Assembly (NCBI RefSeq): GCF_008728515.1
Contig: NC_044979.1
Span: 171,538,037 to 171,602,036, forward strand
DNA length: 64,000 nt
Reading direction: 5' to 3'
Source: Papio anubis
Lineage: Eukaryota; Chordata; Mammalia; Primates; Cercopithecidae
In this document: positions 44,331 to 56,043 of the stretch, piece by piece
Layout of the letters: each line of letters begins with the position of its first letter
Position numbering within the stretch: position 1 is the stretch's first letter
The notes under the pieces: generated by a model
What the model was told of the DNA's origin: nothing
The model's database searches: none
The model's input: the letters and a program-made list of their open reading frames with translations, nothing else
Translations under genes and position numbers: made by a program

Positions 44331-46771
44331 CTCCCCGACGTGGGCTGCTCCTGTCGAAGAAGCGCTGCACTGGGGCTCCTACCGGCTGCGGGGTCCAGAA
44401 GGACTCCCTAGGGAGGAGAGGGAGGAGCTGGGAGATGTAGGGAGTGCAGAAATCTTAGAGAAAGGGAGTTTTCCAGCCAAGGGGAACTTTGTGTTTCCCT
44501 GGGTCGGACTTTTGGGGATCTCTTTCAGATTTTCTGCAGTTTTTCTGAATTGAGCTTTAAGGCCATTGAATGAATTTTGAACTGATTTTAAAATAAACGA
44601 TAAATTGCAAAAAGAAAAAATGGTTATGCCAAGATCCAGTGTGTGCGCCCTTCATCCTCTTTCCCCCAATGGTACCATCTTACAAAAATACTAGAACGTT
44701 ATCAAACCAATAGATTGGCACAATACTGTAACCAGACACAGACTTTAGACAGAAGGCACTAATTTTTTATTTTTAGTATCATTCTATAGAATTTTACCCT
44801 GTGGGTACAATGTGTTAACTATGTTCTCTTTTTCTCCTAAAAGTTGCTGATCCCACACCCTTTCATATTCAAGCGGAAGTGACAATGAAAACAAACTTCT
44901 TTGGTACCCGAGATGTGTGCACAGAATTACTCCCTCTAATAAAACCCCAAGGTGAGTCTGATGGGAAACAGCGCACCTTCTCTTTGGGGCTTGACTCTGG
45001 CCCCTGCTTGTCTGGGATTTCTCCTACAGGCTCCTGCTTCCTCTCCATGCTGCATGTGCACTGACCTCTGTGCTTTGTCTCCTGCCAGCTGATAGGTGCC
45101 ATTCTGCCTCAGGACTTTGTCCTCACTTCTCCCACTTCCATGGCCATTCGTCCTCCCCATCCCACTGGTGTTTGCACACCTGGCTGACTCTCTCTTATCC
45201 TTCAGGTCTTAGCTCAAACGTCTCCTGAGAGATGCTCTTTCTTTGCTCCATGCCTCTCCGCGTGGGAGTCCATCCTGTAGCCTTTCTCTGCTCTTTCAGA
45301 GAGATGTTATTCAGGCTGGTGGAACCTTTACTACCACCAGTTCATTAGGCCCTTCTAATACCTGTCACCCGTCTGGAACACTCCTTAAGCTCCTGACCAC
45401 ATAGTTGTCTTGCTGCCTTCCGTCTCTTTCTGATGCCTTTCCCCACAATCTAAGATATTTCCAGAGGATCCCTGTCCTTTTCCCTAAGTTATCTGGGACA
45501 CAGACCCCACCACCTACCCACCAGGATCGTGCAGGTCACCATGCCCCACCCCTTATAATCACTTACTAGGTCCTAGGAGTTGTGCTCACTGAGTTCCTCC
45601 TGAATCCATCTCTCCGGCTTTACAGCAGGCCCTCACCTGTCCCTCTGGACAATTGCAAACCCTCACAGGGCACCTCTGGTCTTGAGTCTTTTCCTTTCCC
45701 AGCATCCTGTATGCTGTCTGCATGGTCATGCCGCTCCCAAAAATCCTTCAGGAGGAAAGTCCAAGCCCTTAGCATGGTACACAGAGATGTCCATAATCTG
45801 CCGCTGCTTAACTCCGGGCCCATTTTAACTCCCCTTCAACGTGCTCAAGGTGCTGGATATGACTATCACATTTCTTTGGTTGTAAACTGCTGTAATGGTT
45901 ACCCTAAGTAATGGGACAGGAGATGAACCCACCCATTAAATAAAGCAGCAATTAAGCAGCTACTTTTAGAAAAATTTAAATGTGTGGCTTCGAGTTGGGT
46001 ACTTGCATGTATGGCTTACTCTCAGCTTTTATCCTGTTTCCCTGTCCTGTCATCCTATTAAGTTGTGCTACTTCTAAGGCTCTGGTTCACCAGGACCTCA
46101 AAGGGCAGCTCTTCCAAATCTCACCTGACTCTACTCAGCCAAAATTTGAAGGCAGGAATGAAGTTCTTTATACAACTACCACCACACTTGCTATGCGTAT
46201 TCCTCTTAGAACTCATACCAGTAACTGTCTCTCATATGAAAATTTTCTGCTTCAAAATCCCTGCAAATTTGGCATTCACCTTTCTACAGGATTGTTGCAC
46301 ACCTTTCTACATAATGCTTTGTGGTGTATCTTAGGGAGAGTGGTGAACATATCTAGCATGATGAGTCTCAGAGCCCTTAAAAGCTGCAGCCCAGAGCTGC
46401 AGCAGAAGTTCCGCAGTGAGACCATCACCGAGGAGGAGCTGGTGGGGCTCATGAACAAGTTTGTGGAGGATACCAAGAAGGGAGTGCACCAGAAGGAGGG
46501 CTGGCCCAGCAGCGCATACGGAGTGACGAAGATTGGCGTCACCGTTCTCTCCAGGATCCACGCCAGGAAACTGAGTGAGCAGAAGAAAGGGGACAAGATC
46601 CTCCTGAATGCCTGCTGCCCAGGGTGGGTGAGAACCGACATGGCGGGACCCAGTGCCACCAAGAGCCCAGAAGAAGGAGCAGAGACCCCTGTGTACTTGG
46701 CCCTTTTGCCCCCGGATGCTGAGGGTCCCCATGGACAATTTGTTATGGAGAAGAGAGTTGAACAGTGGTGA
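44022..46771 (+). CDS. CBR1: CBR1, NADPH-dependent carbonyl reductase 1, complete spliced CDS (277 aa)
   Basis: Exons 44022-44310, 44844-44951 and 46335-46771 join in frame to 277 codons plus TGA, the human CBR1 length. It is a classical short-chain dehydrogenase/reductase: the TGGNKGIG cofactor loop is at residues 11-18, NNAG at 89-92, catalytic Ser140, and Tyr194 with Lys198 in YGVTK. Cys227, linked to glutathione binding, is present. Family knowledge: a monomeric cytosolic enzyme that reduces quinones, prostaglandins, isatin, S-nitrosoglutathione and anthracyclines with NADPH. The C-terminus, ending in KRVEQW, is CBR1-like and separates it from CBR3. Oddities: Lys2 in place of Ser2, and Ser239 where human CBR1 has the carboxyethyl-modified Lys. 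No disabling change is seen. Confidence 0.96.
44844..44951 (+). CDS. CBR1: CBR1 exon 2
   Basis: This 108-nt exon encodes VADPTPFHIQAEVTMKTNFF through LLPLIKPQ. It has a TAAAAG acceptor and a CAAG/GTGAGT donor. Confidence 0.95.
44952..46334 (+). other. CBR1 intron 2 with L2-like fragments
   Basis: No further exon is seen. Segments near 45150-45440 and 45720-45860 resemble L2 LINE 3' sequence (for example CTTCAGGTCTTAGCTCAAA), moderately diverged. Confidence 0.45.
46335..46771 (+). CDS. CBR1: CBR1 exon 3 (coding part)
   Basis: The exon follows a TCTTAG acceptor. It encodes RVVNISSMMSLRALKSCSPE to the terminal KRVEQW and the TGA stop at 46769-46771. It contains Ser140, Tyr194, Lys198 and Cys227. 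Codon 239 (46652-46654) is AGT, serine. Confidence 0.96.
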
Positions 46772-47060
46772 GCGGGGCTCACAGCTCCATCCATGGGCCC
46801 CATTTTGTACCCTGTCCTGAGTTGGTCTAAAGGGCACTTACAAAGTCATAAATATCCTTATATAAGAAAAAAAAAAGATTTCTTATCAATTAGTACTCAC
46901 TAATATACTACTAATTGAGCAGCCTACACACTCAGTTGACTACCTAAATCTGTCAGGTCTTTTGTGGTTTCTTCTGATGGAGGGAGAGGAAAAATTGTAA
47001 TTGATGAAAATAATGAATGAAAATCAACAGATGAATAAATGGTTCTTTATAAGTGTCCAT
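46772..47060 (+). other. CBR1: CBR1 3' UTR, candidate
   Basis: Repeat-free AT-rich sequence after the stop, ending shortly after the first canonical AATAAA at 47034-47039. Confidence 0.65.
47034..47039 (+). terminator. CBR1 polyadenylation signal AATAAA
   Basis: A canonical hexamer 263 bases after the CBR1 stop, followed by a T-rich stretch (GGTTCTTTAT). Confidence 0.65.
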
Positions 47061-47805
47061 TTGTACGGATTGTTTAGATGCTAAATAATCTTTGTCTCAA
47101 GTACAGTCAACCTAAAATGTCAAGGGAAGGGACAGTACAACTCGGTGAGCGAACTCAGAGAGTAAATAAAGAGCCAGTTAGTCAATAGTTTCAATGTTGT
47201 AGGTCAAACAATGCATTGGAACTCCCCATATCCACATTATGTAACACAAGCTGACAGCACGTAAGCCTGTGAACATAGCTGGCTCTGGCCCTTCCCAGCC
47301 TCTAGGAAAACATGGACAGTATCACAAAGGCAAAGGCAGCTGACTTGGTCTCTTTAAAAAGCCAGAGTCATTGGGGAAAAACAGCTAGTTGCAATGTGTG
47401 AAACGTGAGCGTGCACTTGCATGAAATACCGAGCTGATGAGGGACCTATCAGATCTCCATAGGAATGTTATTTATGTAGAGATGAAGTGTCATGAGGTGG
47501 ACAACATAAATGTGTTTCAGCACAGCATATACAGACTGATGACCAGATAAGGCAAATGTGACAAAATGTGCACGTTGTTGAACTTTGGTGAGCGTATGGG
47601 TGTCTGTTATTCTATTCTTGCAACTTTTCTGTTTGTTGAAAGCTTTCAAAACCTGGGGGTTGAGAGTAGAAACTCCTAGCTCTGCCCTCTGATTTCCTGA
47701 CCTCAGGCAGAATACTGTATCTTGCTTTGTCTCTGTTTCCTCAACTATCAAATTGGGATGACAGTTATAGGATTATATGTATTGAGATCAAGTGTTGAGA
47801 ACAAA
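47061..47805. other. Downstream of CBR1, mostly single-copy
   Basis: No further CBR exon. A MIR-like stretch (TCTCTGTTTCCTCAACTATC) lies near 47720-47760. Confidence 0.4.
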
Positions 47806-47966
47806 TTAGCTGGGTGTGATGGTGGGTGCTTGTAATCCCAGCTACTCGGGAGGCGGAGGCAGGAGAATCACTTGAACCCAGGGGGCGGAGGTTGCAGTGA
47901 GCCGAGATAGCACCACTGCACTCCAGCCTGGGTGACAGAGCGAGACTTCACCTCAAAAAAAAAAAT
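47806..47966 (+). mobile_element. Alu, 5'-truncated with perfect target-site duplication
   Basis: Right-arm Alu with AGTGTTGAGAACA on both sides, so the truncation happened at insertion. Confidence 0.93.
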
Positions 47967-48240
47967 AGTGTTGAGAACAGCCCCTGCTGTCATTAGTTCC
48001 TGTAAATGGGCCTGACACCGTCCCTGCTGGTAATGAGAAGTGTGTGTTTACTGTCTAACACCCAGTAAGTGCCCACGCCATTCTCTTTCTTCCACAGAAT
48101 CACATTGTCGCGATCTCTCACACTTCACCGGTGAGAATTAAGGCTTAGAGAAACAAAAAGCGATCACCCGTGAAAAGAAGGAGAGACCCCTTATTTTGTC
48201 TTCTTTTTTTTAATTCTCCAAACTTTTTCAGAAGAGTACC

Positions 48241-48245
48241 TTATT

Positions 48246-48284
<39 letters not shown>

Positions 48285-48289
48285 TTTGG
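48241..48289 (+). repeat. (TTTA)n microsatellite
   Basis: About eleven TTTA units in the tail of an inverted Alu. Confidence 0.95.
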
Positions 48290-48537
48290 AGACAGAGTCT
48301 CAATCTCAGCTCAGCGCAACTTCTGCCTCCCAGGTTCAAGTGATTCTCCTGCCTCAGCCTCCTGACTAGCTGGGATTACAGGTGCCCACCACCACCCCTG
48401 GCTAACTTTTGTATTTTTAGTAGAGACAGGGTTTCGCCATATTGGCCAAGCTGGTCTCGAACTCCTTGCCTCAAGTGATCTGCCTGACTCAGCCTCCCAA
48501 AGTATTGGGATTACTGACATGAGCCACCGGCCCCGGC
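48241..48537 (-). mobile_element. Alu with internal deletion
   Basis: Inverted Alu whose tail expanded into (TTTA)n. The promoter-distal segment around CCCAGGCTGGAGTGC is missing. Confidence 0.92.
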
Positions 48538-49739
48538 CTAGTCCCTTATGTTAAAAGTGAGGTTTACTTTAACAAGTTTCACCTTTCAGTCGGGCCATTC
48601 ATTTCTTCCTAGTTTTTGTAAACAGACACCAGAAACAACCACATCTACTACAGCAAGACTGGTATTCTCAAGTGCTACTTTAGAAACGTATACCTGTATT
48701 GCAAAGATATTTTTCCCTTAATACCTTACAAATAACACCTAGCTTCTTTAAGAGATTTAGAGAAAGCATTGTTCCAAATTCAAGTACCTGCTTACCTCTA
48801 GGGGGGAGGGGAGGAGGACACACACGTGGTTCCGTCTTTATTGCTAAGGATTTCTTATGCCAGGTGATAGGTACATGGTGCTAAAATAACATTTTCAGAA
48901 AAAGGTAAAATCATGACATACAGATATAAAAGTAGTATTCAAAAAATGTATTTTACTCCTGAGGGAACCAGGGAAATGTTATAACTGGTTCAAAGGAAAA
49001 GCTAAAAGGGCACAGATTATATGGAATCAACAAATGTTGAGCTGAATTGCAAATGACGACAACATTGGTGTTTTCACAGGGAGGAGGAGGTCAATTCAGT
49101 CACCACTAGACAGGACAGCACTTGCACCTCTGTTACGTACAATTTAGAAAGAGATGCAAGAATGAACAGGGCCATAGCTCGATGCTACGAGTCTTGCCTT
49201 GCAAACACCCTTCACTCTTGTGTGAGTCTGGCAAAACTCCCATCCCCAAGATTAATAACCATGCCAGCCTGCTCTAGCAGCTCTTAACACATGATGACGC
49301 TGGGGAGAAAGGAAACAAGAGGCTGACTGTGCTCTTATGTTTCCATCCCAATCCCAAACGGACAGCAATTCTAGCCAATGCTGTCTTTTCCCCTAATAAA
49401 TTCACTCTCCTATGCTGTAAAATGATTATTCTTTCTGCATATCTCCCAGACTAATCATGCAAGAGGATGTCCTCAAATTGTTCCCTAAAAAAGAAATAGG
49501 TGCCCCTGAGAGTCGTTCAACATACCTCTAACCAGACAGCACACCATGCCCCGCTTTCCGTTACAAGAAGAGGCACACTGCTTCCCAGGCAGCGCTCCCA
49601 CCTGAGTCCTGGTTTGTCCACTATCGCCCTCCCAAACATTTTGTTCTTGTAATTATTCCCTTTCTTTCCTTCACCAAATTCACCTCTCTGAGGTTACCAT
49701 TGCATAAAAACATGCTTTAATATCTGTCCCAGCTTTTAA
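48538..49739. other. Intergenic, nothing recognised
   Basis: No coding exon or RNA gene recognised. Confidence 0.4.
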
Positions 49740-50068
49740 AACTAAGGAGTTGAGTCACACAAAGTAGGTTCTCTGACCACACTGGAATTACGTTAGAAAT
49801 CAATAGCAAGGTAGCCAGAAAAATCCCCAAATAGTTGGAAACCAAAAAAATACACTTTCAAACACCCTTAGTCAAAAAGATATCAAAAGTTAAGAAAAAA
49901 ACAAAAAATTAAAAATTTTTTAAAAAGATACTGAAAGTTAAATTCAAAAGTATTTTGAACTGAATGAAACTGAAAACACAACATATCAATGTTTCTGGGA
50001 TGGCACTAAAGCAGTACTTAGAGGGAAATTTATACTACTTAACACCTATACTAGAAAAGAACTATCTT

Positions 50069-50370
50069 GGCCGGGCGTGGTAGCTCATACCTGTAATCCC
50101 AGCACTTTGGGAGGCCGAGGCGGACAGATCACCTGAGGTCGAGAGTTCGAGACCAGCCTGACCAATATGGAGAAACCCTGTCTGTACTCAAAATACAAAA
50201 TTAGCCGGGCGTGGTGGCACATGCCTTTAATCCCAGCTACTAGGGAGGCTGAGGCAGGAGAATCACTTGAACCCGGGAGGTGGAAGTTGCTGTCAGCCAA
50301 GATCACACCATTGCACTCCAGCCTGGCCAACAAGAGCCAAACTACATCTCAAAAAAAAAACAAAAACAAA
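50069..50370 (+). mobile_element. Alu within L1
   Basis: GGCCGGGCGTGGTAGCTCAT through an A-rich tail. Interrupts the L1 fragment. Confidence 0.95.
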
Positions 50371-50664
50371 CTCTCAAACAATGACCTCTAGTTTCTAGTA
50401 AGAAACTAGAATGAGAGCAAATGAAACCCCAAATGAGCAGATGAAAGTAAATAAAGATCAGAACAAAAATCAATATAATCAGAAGAAAGCAATAAAGGTA
50501 AAAAAAATCAATGAAGCCAAAAGCCAGTTCCTTGAGGAAAAAAAAAAAAAGTGCTAAACCTCTAGCCAGACAGATCAGAAAAAGAAAAAAAAAAATGAAA
50601 GACACAGATTACCAATGTCAGGAATGAGAAATAGCATCATTATGATTAATAAAAAGATAATAAG

Positions 50665-50957
50665 GGGTTCGGCAGTGACTCACCCCTAAAATCCCAGCAC
50701 TTTGGGAAGCCGAGGCGGGTGGATCACCTGAACTCAGGAGTTCAAGTCCAGCCTGGCCAACAGGGTGAAACCCCGTCTCTACTAAAAGTACAAAAACTAG
50801 CCAGGCATGGGGGCGGACACCTGTAATCCCAGCTACTCTGGAGGCTGAGGCAGGAGAATCACTTGAACCCAGAAGGCAGAGGTTGCAGTGAGCCGAGATC
50901 ATGCCACTGCACTCCAGCCTGGTCAACAGAGTAAGATTCTGTCTAAAAAACAAAACA
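50665..50957 (+). mobile_element. Alu
   Basis: Full Alu with a slightly altered head, GGGTTCGGCAGTGACTCA. Confidence 0.93.
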
Positions 50958-50958
50958 A

Positions 50959-51283
50959 GGCCGGGCGCGGTGGCTCAAGCCTGTAATCCCAGCACTTTGG
51001 GAGGCCGAGACGGGCGGATCATGAGGTCAGGAGATCGAGACCATCCTGGCTAACACGGTGAAACCCCGTCTCTACTAAAAAATACAAAAAACTAGCCGGG
51101 CGAGGTGGCGGGCGCCTGTAGTCCCAGCTACTCGGAGGCTGAGGCGGGAGAATGGCGTCAACCCGGGAGGCGGAGCTTGCAGTGAGCTGAGATCCGGCCA
51201 CTGCACTCCAGCCTGCGCGAAAGAGCAAGACTCCGTCTCAAAAAAAAAACAAACAAACAAACAAACAAACAAACAAACAAAAA
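50959..51283 (+). mobile_element. Young AluY, Old World monkey type
   Basis: Near-consensus AluY, CpG-rich, with GAGATCCGGCCACTGCACTC in place of the human-type GATCGCGCCACTGC, and an (AAAC)n tail. The variant points to cercopithecid AluY subfamilies as I recall them. Confidence 0.92.
51241..51283 (+). repeat. (AAAC)n microsatellite
   Basis: A tail-derived (AAAC) array of about eight units after a young AluY. Confidence 0.95.
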
Positions 51284-51480
51284 AGATAAGAGCATATTAC
51301 TAACAACCTCATATCATTGGAAGTAACTTACATAAAATGTACACATTTATTAATATTTAGAAAAACACTCAACTCACTGAAGAAGCAATGGAAAACCTGA
51401 ATAGCTCTATGTCTGTAAAGTGAAATATCAAATACTCTCTGAAAAGAAAGAAATATTGGTTGGGGCATAAAGGAAACCAC

Positions 51481-52929
51481 ACCCAGCAGGTGCCCAGCTA
51501 TTGACTTGACTTTGATAGAGAAAGTGGACTCAGGGTGGCAGGGCACAGGCAGTTCAGCCAGATCTGCTTGAGTAAAGCAGAATCATGATGAGACGGTAGC
51601 TCTCTGCTAATCTTGGAGTCACTAATCAAACACACTCAGATCAAACACGTGGGTTACAGTGAAGAAGATGAATGAAGGAGTCCAATTGACCGTCCATACA
51701 TTGACACACCTTTGGCAATTCCTTCGTTTTATGAGTACACGTCTCATGGGGAGACGCCATATATTTTAAATATTAACTGTGACTTTGGATAAAACAAAAA
51801 TGTAGATACTTTTAGCAAACAGGGGTTATATAACAATTAGAGAAAACATTCTAATAAATGGCTTACGGCATAGTAGGAGTTTCATAAACATTCTCTCCCA
51901 TTTGAGAATACTAGGAACCACACAGAGATTGCCTGCCCATGCCTGGAAGTCTAATTACAGGACATCTTTTTTCTCTAATTCTTAAGTTTCAGTTTCTCTT
52001 AAGCAAGAAAGGGGATCTAACTGCTAACTAAAGCAGTTAGTGTGTAAATAATTTCATTGCATCTTAAGATAAAGCAAACATCTGCATTTCGCAGTGAGTG
52101 ATGGGTGCACAACCAAGAAAATTACTTAGCACGTGTTTTCCTCCCTTTGGGATTCTCCCAAAATAGTTTTAATTCAACTGTCACCTGTCTCAGGCCCCCT
52201 ACTGACCCATCATCATCAAGTTTTGCTTTCAGGGAGGCAGACCTCTTAGCCCTGCAAAGCATTGCTTGGCTCAGCCAGGATCAAAAGAGGGATGTGTCTT
52301 GGGATGACACAATACACAGCTCATGGAGAGGGTAGATCCGGGAGTCGGGGCATTAGAAAACTTTCTGGAACATTCAGCCCCTCCGGCGTTGCAGCTCTGG
52401 AATGCAGAACTTAGTTCTGCTGAACAGCCTCAACCCAGCCATGCTGGCCTGCAACCATGAGGCACCTTCAGGCTGGAACAATTCGGAGACTTGACATCTC
52501 TGTACACACAGGTCTCAATACCACTTCTAATGTGTACGAGGTGTTAGTCTCAGATAAACAGTACTGGGCATGTTGGCTGCAAACAAAGTAGCATCTGGTG
52601 GAGCACACGGAGGTAGAAGAGAAAGAGGAGTTGCTCATGACATGGGGTCAGAATCCATGCCTTCCATTAGCTGGGCTACTTACTTGGATCTCCATAATCC
52701 CAATATAGGTGAGAAGGTGTCTATACCCTGTGAAGTATAATTTTGGCAGAACAAGGTACATTTCTGAGGATATGGACTATCCCAGGAAGTCCATCCCTCA
52801 CAAGGATTTGCCATTCAGAACTGCCCAGTCCTGACACTAAAAGACAACAAAGGAGATTTAGGGTCACACTAGCTATTGCAGATAGCCCCTAACGTGTAAT
52901 CACAATTCTATAACTTTATGTCATCTATG
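51481..52929. other. Intergenic, nothing recognised
   Basis: Alu-free stretch with no recognised gene or repeat. Confidence 0.4.
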
Positions 52930-53672
52930 CCATAATTCCCATTTTGGGGAACAGTAATAGATTGAAGACTGGCTGCCAGGAAGATATGTCCATGCGTCAG
53001 AATCTATGAATATTTTCTTTGGAAGAAAGATTTTTGCAAATGTAATTAAGGATTTCAAGCTGAGCTCATCCTGGATGATCTGGGTAGGCCCTAAATCAAT
53101 GACAAGTGTCTTTTTACAAAACAGAGAGAGACAAGGCAGGCATATGAAGACAGGTTGGTTGGAGGGATGTGGCCAAAGACCCAAACCAAGGAAAGCCTGC
53201 AGCCCACAAAAAGCTGGAAGAGTCAAGAAGAGATTTCCCTCTAGAGACTTTGGAGGGAATGTGGCTATACTCACAGCTTGCTTTCAGACTTCTGGCCACC
53301 AGAACCGTGAGAGTAAATCTCTGTTGTAAGTCACCAAGTTTGGGGTTATCTGTTTCGTTTTGTTTTGTCTTTTGAGACAAAGTCTTGCTCTGTTGCCCAG
53401 GCTGGAGTGCAGTGATGCGATCTCGGCTCACGGAAACCTCTGCCTCCCAGGTCCAAGTTCAGGAGCAGCTGGGACTACGGACACGCATCACCATGCCCGG
53501 CTAATTTTTGTATTTTTGTAGAGACAGGGTTTCACCATGTTGGCCAGGCTGGTCTCAAACTCCTGACGTCAAGTGATCCACCTGCCTTGGCCTCTCAGAC
53601 TGCTGGGATGACAGGCGTGAGCCACCACGCCCGCCCGGATGTGTTATGGTGGTCCTAAGAAAGAGAAACTGA
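52930..53672 (+). mobile_element. MLT1-type MaLR LTR interrupted by an Alu
   Basis: It shows characteristic MaLR/MLT1 phrases: GCAAATGTAATTAAGGATTT, GACTTCTGGCCACCAGAAC and the terminal TGTTATGGTGGTCCTAAGAA after the Alu at 53359-53637. Moderately diverged. Confidence 0.75.
53359..53637 (-). mobile_element. Alu
   Basis: Inverted Alu inserted in an MLT1 LTR. A short internal deletion removes the segment before GGAGCAGCTGGGACTACGG. Confidence 0.92.
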
Positions 53673-54298
53673 AATCCCAACATAAGCAAATATCCTGTGA
53701 CTGAAATTAACCCTCCAACAACTTCCCACTCTGGCCTGACCTAACTATAAACCTCTCTGCTCACTCATATAGACAGCCTTCCAAGTTTTCTCCAGTTCCC
53801 TGGAGCCTAGAAGCAAAAACCTATGACAACCTTTTTCTTGATCCAGCAGTGAAGACCCATCCACCTCATCTCAGAGCAGCAGTAGCAGCAGCAGCTGTGC
53901 CTGAAGCCCTCTGTCACCTTACCCCTGGAGCCTCCTTTAACATAGTGGGCCCTCCAGCTGCACAATTTTTGCTTCTCACTGAAAATAGTCAACCTGATTC
54001 ACCTCCCGAGACATTAGAACGAGATCTCAAATGCCTAGAACAACTGACTGCTGCACGCGTCTTCACGTTTTTGTTCCTTACATAGCTTTGTTTTTATTTA
54101 CCTTTGTTCCTTATTGACCTTTGCTCCCCCCCCCCCCCCCCCCACTTTCTCTGCTGCTCTAAGGTTCTGGATTGCAAATAGCTACGTCTTATCTCCTAAC
54201 TATGTCACCCGTGTGGGCCCCTGTTCCTAATACTGCCTTTGTACCCCTCGTGGCTCCATGGCTTAAACCTAATTTAACCAACCATTGGAATTATGTCC
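53673..54298 (+). other. Unclassified, possibly ERV-derived
   Basis: Contains a 78-codon frame (53849-54085) with an alanine run and no family I recognise, then a 19-base C tract at 54125-54143. It lies between MaLR LTRs and may be retroviral internal sequence. Confidence 0.3.
54125..54143 (+). repeat. 19-base C homopolymer
   Basis: An uninterrupted run of 19 C after TTTG CT. Long mono-C tracts are uncommon in primate DNA. Confidence 0.95.
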
Positions 54299-54706
54299 AC
54301 GTTTGATATGTTTTGCTATGTCCCCACCCAAATCTTATGTCAATAATCCTCCCAGTGCTGGATGGAGGTGGGTCCTCGTGGGAGTGACTGGATCATGGGG
54401 GCGGGTTCTCATGAATGGGTTAGCACCATCCCCCCCAGTGTTGTCTCATGATAGAGTTCTCATGAGATCTGGCTGTTTAAAAGTGTGCGGCCCCTCCTCC
54501 CTTTCTCTCTTCCTTCTACTCTAGCCATGTAAATCGTACCTGCTTCCCCTTTGCCTTTGGCCAGGATTGTAAATGTCCTGAGGCCTCCCCAGCCATGCTT
54601 CCTGTATAGCCTGTGGAACTGTGAGCCAATTGAACCTCTTTTATTTGTAAGTTACCCAGTCTCAGGAATTGCTTTATAGCAGCGAGAGAATGGACTGATA
54701 CAACAT
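54299..54706 (+). mobile_element. MST-type MaLR solo LTR
   Basis: It starts TGATATGTTTTGCTATGTCC with CCCACCCAAATCTTATGTC, passes through GGCCTCCCCAGCCATG and TTACCCAGTCTCAGGAATTG, and ends GAGAATGGACTGATACAA, all in the order of MST/THE1 LTRs. Confidence 0.85.
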
Positions 54707-55352
54707 CCCTTTGGGCATTTCCCAGTTTCTATTAGTACCAATCCCTTGTAGTGAATCAGTTGTGTAAATGGCAAATACTATAACAAGCCAGATGGCCAAA
54801 AACTGAGTACTCTTTATAAGGTCATGCAAAAAAATGGGAATTTTCTGTCTCGGTTAAAATGAAACTTGGGTATCCTTTCATAGAAATTAGCACTTCAACC
54901 ACACTTAATAATAGAGCTTAGTAAGTAACCAACTGATGTGGGACTAACTGTACAAGTGGAAGATTCTTCTCTTACACAGATGCTTTAAGGAAGGTTTCTA
55001 CTTACGCTTAGTCTCCTTGACTATGGAACTATGTGCTGATGTCTACATCTCACTGCCTGGTACTGGAATAGACTTGTGTTGACTTGTGTCAAAGCTGTAG
55101 GACAATTACACAACATCATGGGGTATTTTGGCCAACAATGGAACGTTGGGTGGCATCCAGTGACTGATAATGGATTTATGCTACAAAAGCTAATTGGCTA
55201 CTGCCCACAAATTGGACAGAGACTTGCCAACCCTATAAGCTGATGCCAACTATCAGGAAAGTTCCTGATATTTCTCTGAGTCCCTTTGGCCCATTGATTT
55301 CCCCTCATTTAAAAAAAAAAAAAGTCTTCAAATCTCTTAATTCAAGATAAAG

Positions 55353-55665
55353 AAGCCAGGCATGGTGACTCATGCCTATATTCCCTGCACTCTGGGAGGC
55401 CGGGACAGGAGGATTGCTTGAGGCCAGGAGTTCAAGACCAGCCTGGGCAATATAGTGAGATCCCATCTCTACAAAAAAATTTAAAAATCAGCTGGCCATA
55501 GTGGCACATATATGTAGTCCCAACTGCTGGGGAGGCTGAGACAGGAGGATCCCTTGAGCCTGGGAGTTTAAGGCTGCCGTGAGCTACGATCATGCCCTGC
55601 ACTCCAGCCTGGGCAACAGAGCAAGACACTGTCTCAAAAAAAAAAAAAAGAGAAAAGAAAAGAAA
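55353..55665 (+). mobile_element. Alu (old)
   Basis: Diverged dimeric Alu, GCCAGGCATGGTGACTCATG to a GA-rich tail. Confidence 0.92.
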
Positions 55666-56043
55666 ATATGAGCTTCAATTTAAAACCCTAAATCTTAACC
55701 TTTGAGGAACAATTCTGTGCTGCTTTATTCTGTCTTCAGGCATACCTATTTCACACTTTAAAGAAGGCCCAAAAAGTGGCTCAAAAAACCCTATGTGCCT
55801 TGGTTCAGAGACTGACAGAGAACTAGAGAGTGTAATTAAAGCCAGAGGTCTCCTTGCCTAAGAAATTCACAGGACTGGATTGACAGTGGGTTAAAAAGAG
55901 TCATTCTAGATATACTACTGCCTTCTCAAGGCAGAACAGGCGCCATCTTAGAGAACGTTAAACTTCCATCCTACAGTCTTTTCTATGATCTTTAATATTA
56001 TAGAGATCTGGGAAATAAAGACATTAGAAAATTCAGCAATCTG

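Larger units (their letters stand above)
49740..51480 (+). mobile_element. L1 fragments interrupted by three Alus
   Basis: L1-like pieces at about 49740-50068, 50371-50664 and 51285-51480 flank Alus. Typical phrases are AAGCAGTACTTAGAGGGAAA and AATCAATGAAGCCAAAAGCC. Frames are broken. Confidence 0.7.

Noticed and set aside
44022..46771. Possibility that this is CBR3 or a processed CBR1 pseudogene
   Set aside because: Introns with GT/AG are present, the frame is intact and the C-terminus is CBR1-like.
46276..46837. Long minus-strand frames antisense to CBR1 exon 3
   Set aside because: Two overlapping antisense frames over a conserved coding exon. Shadows.
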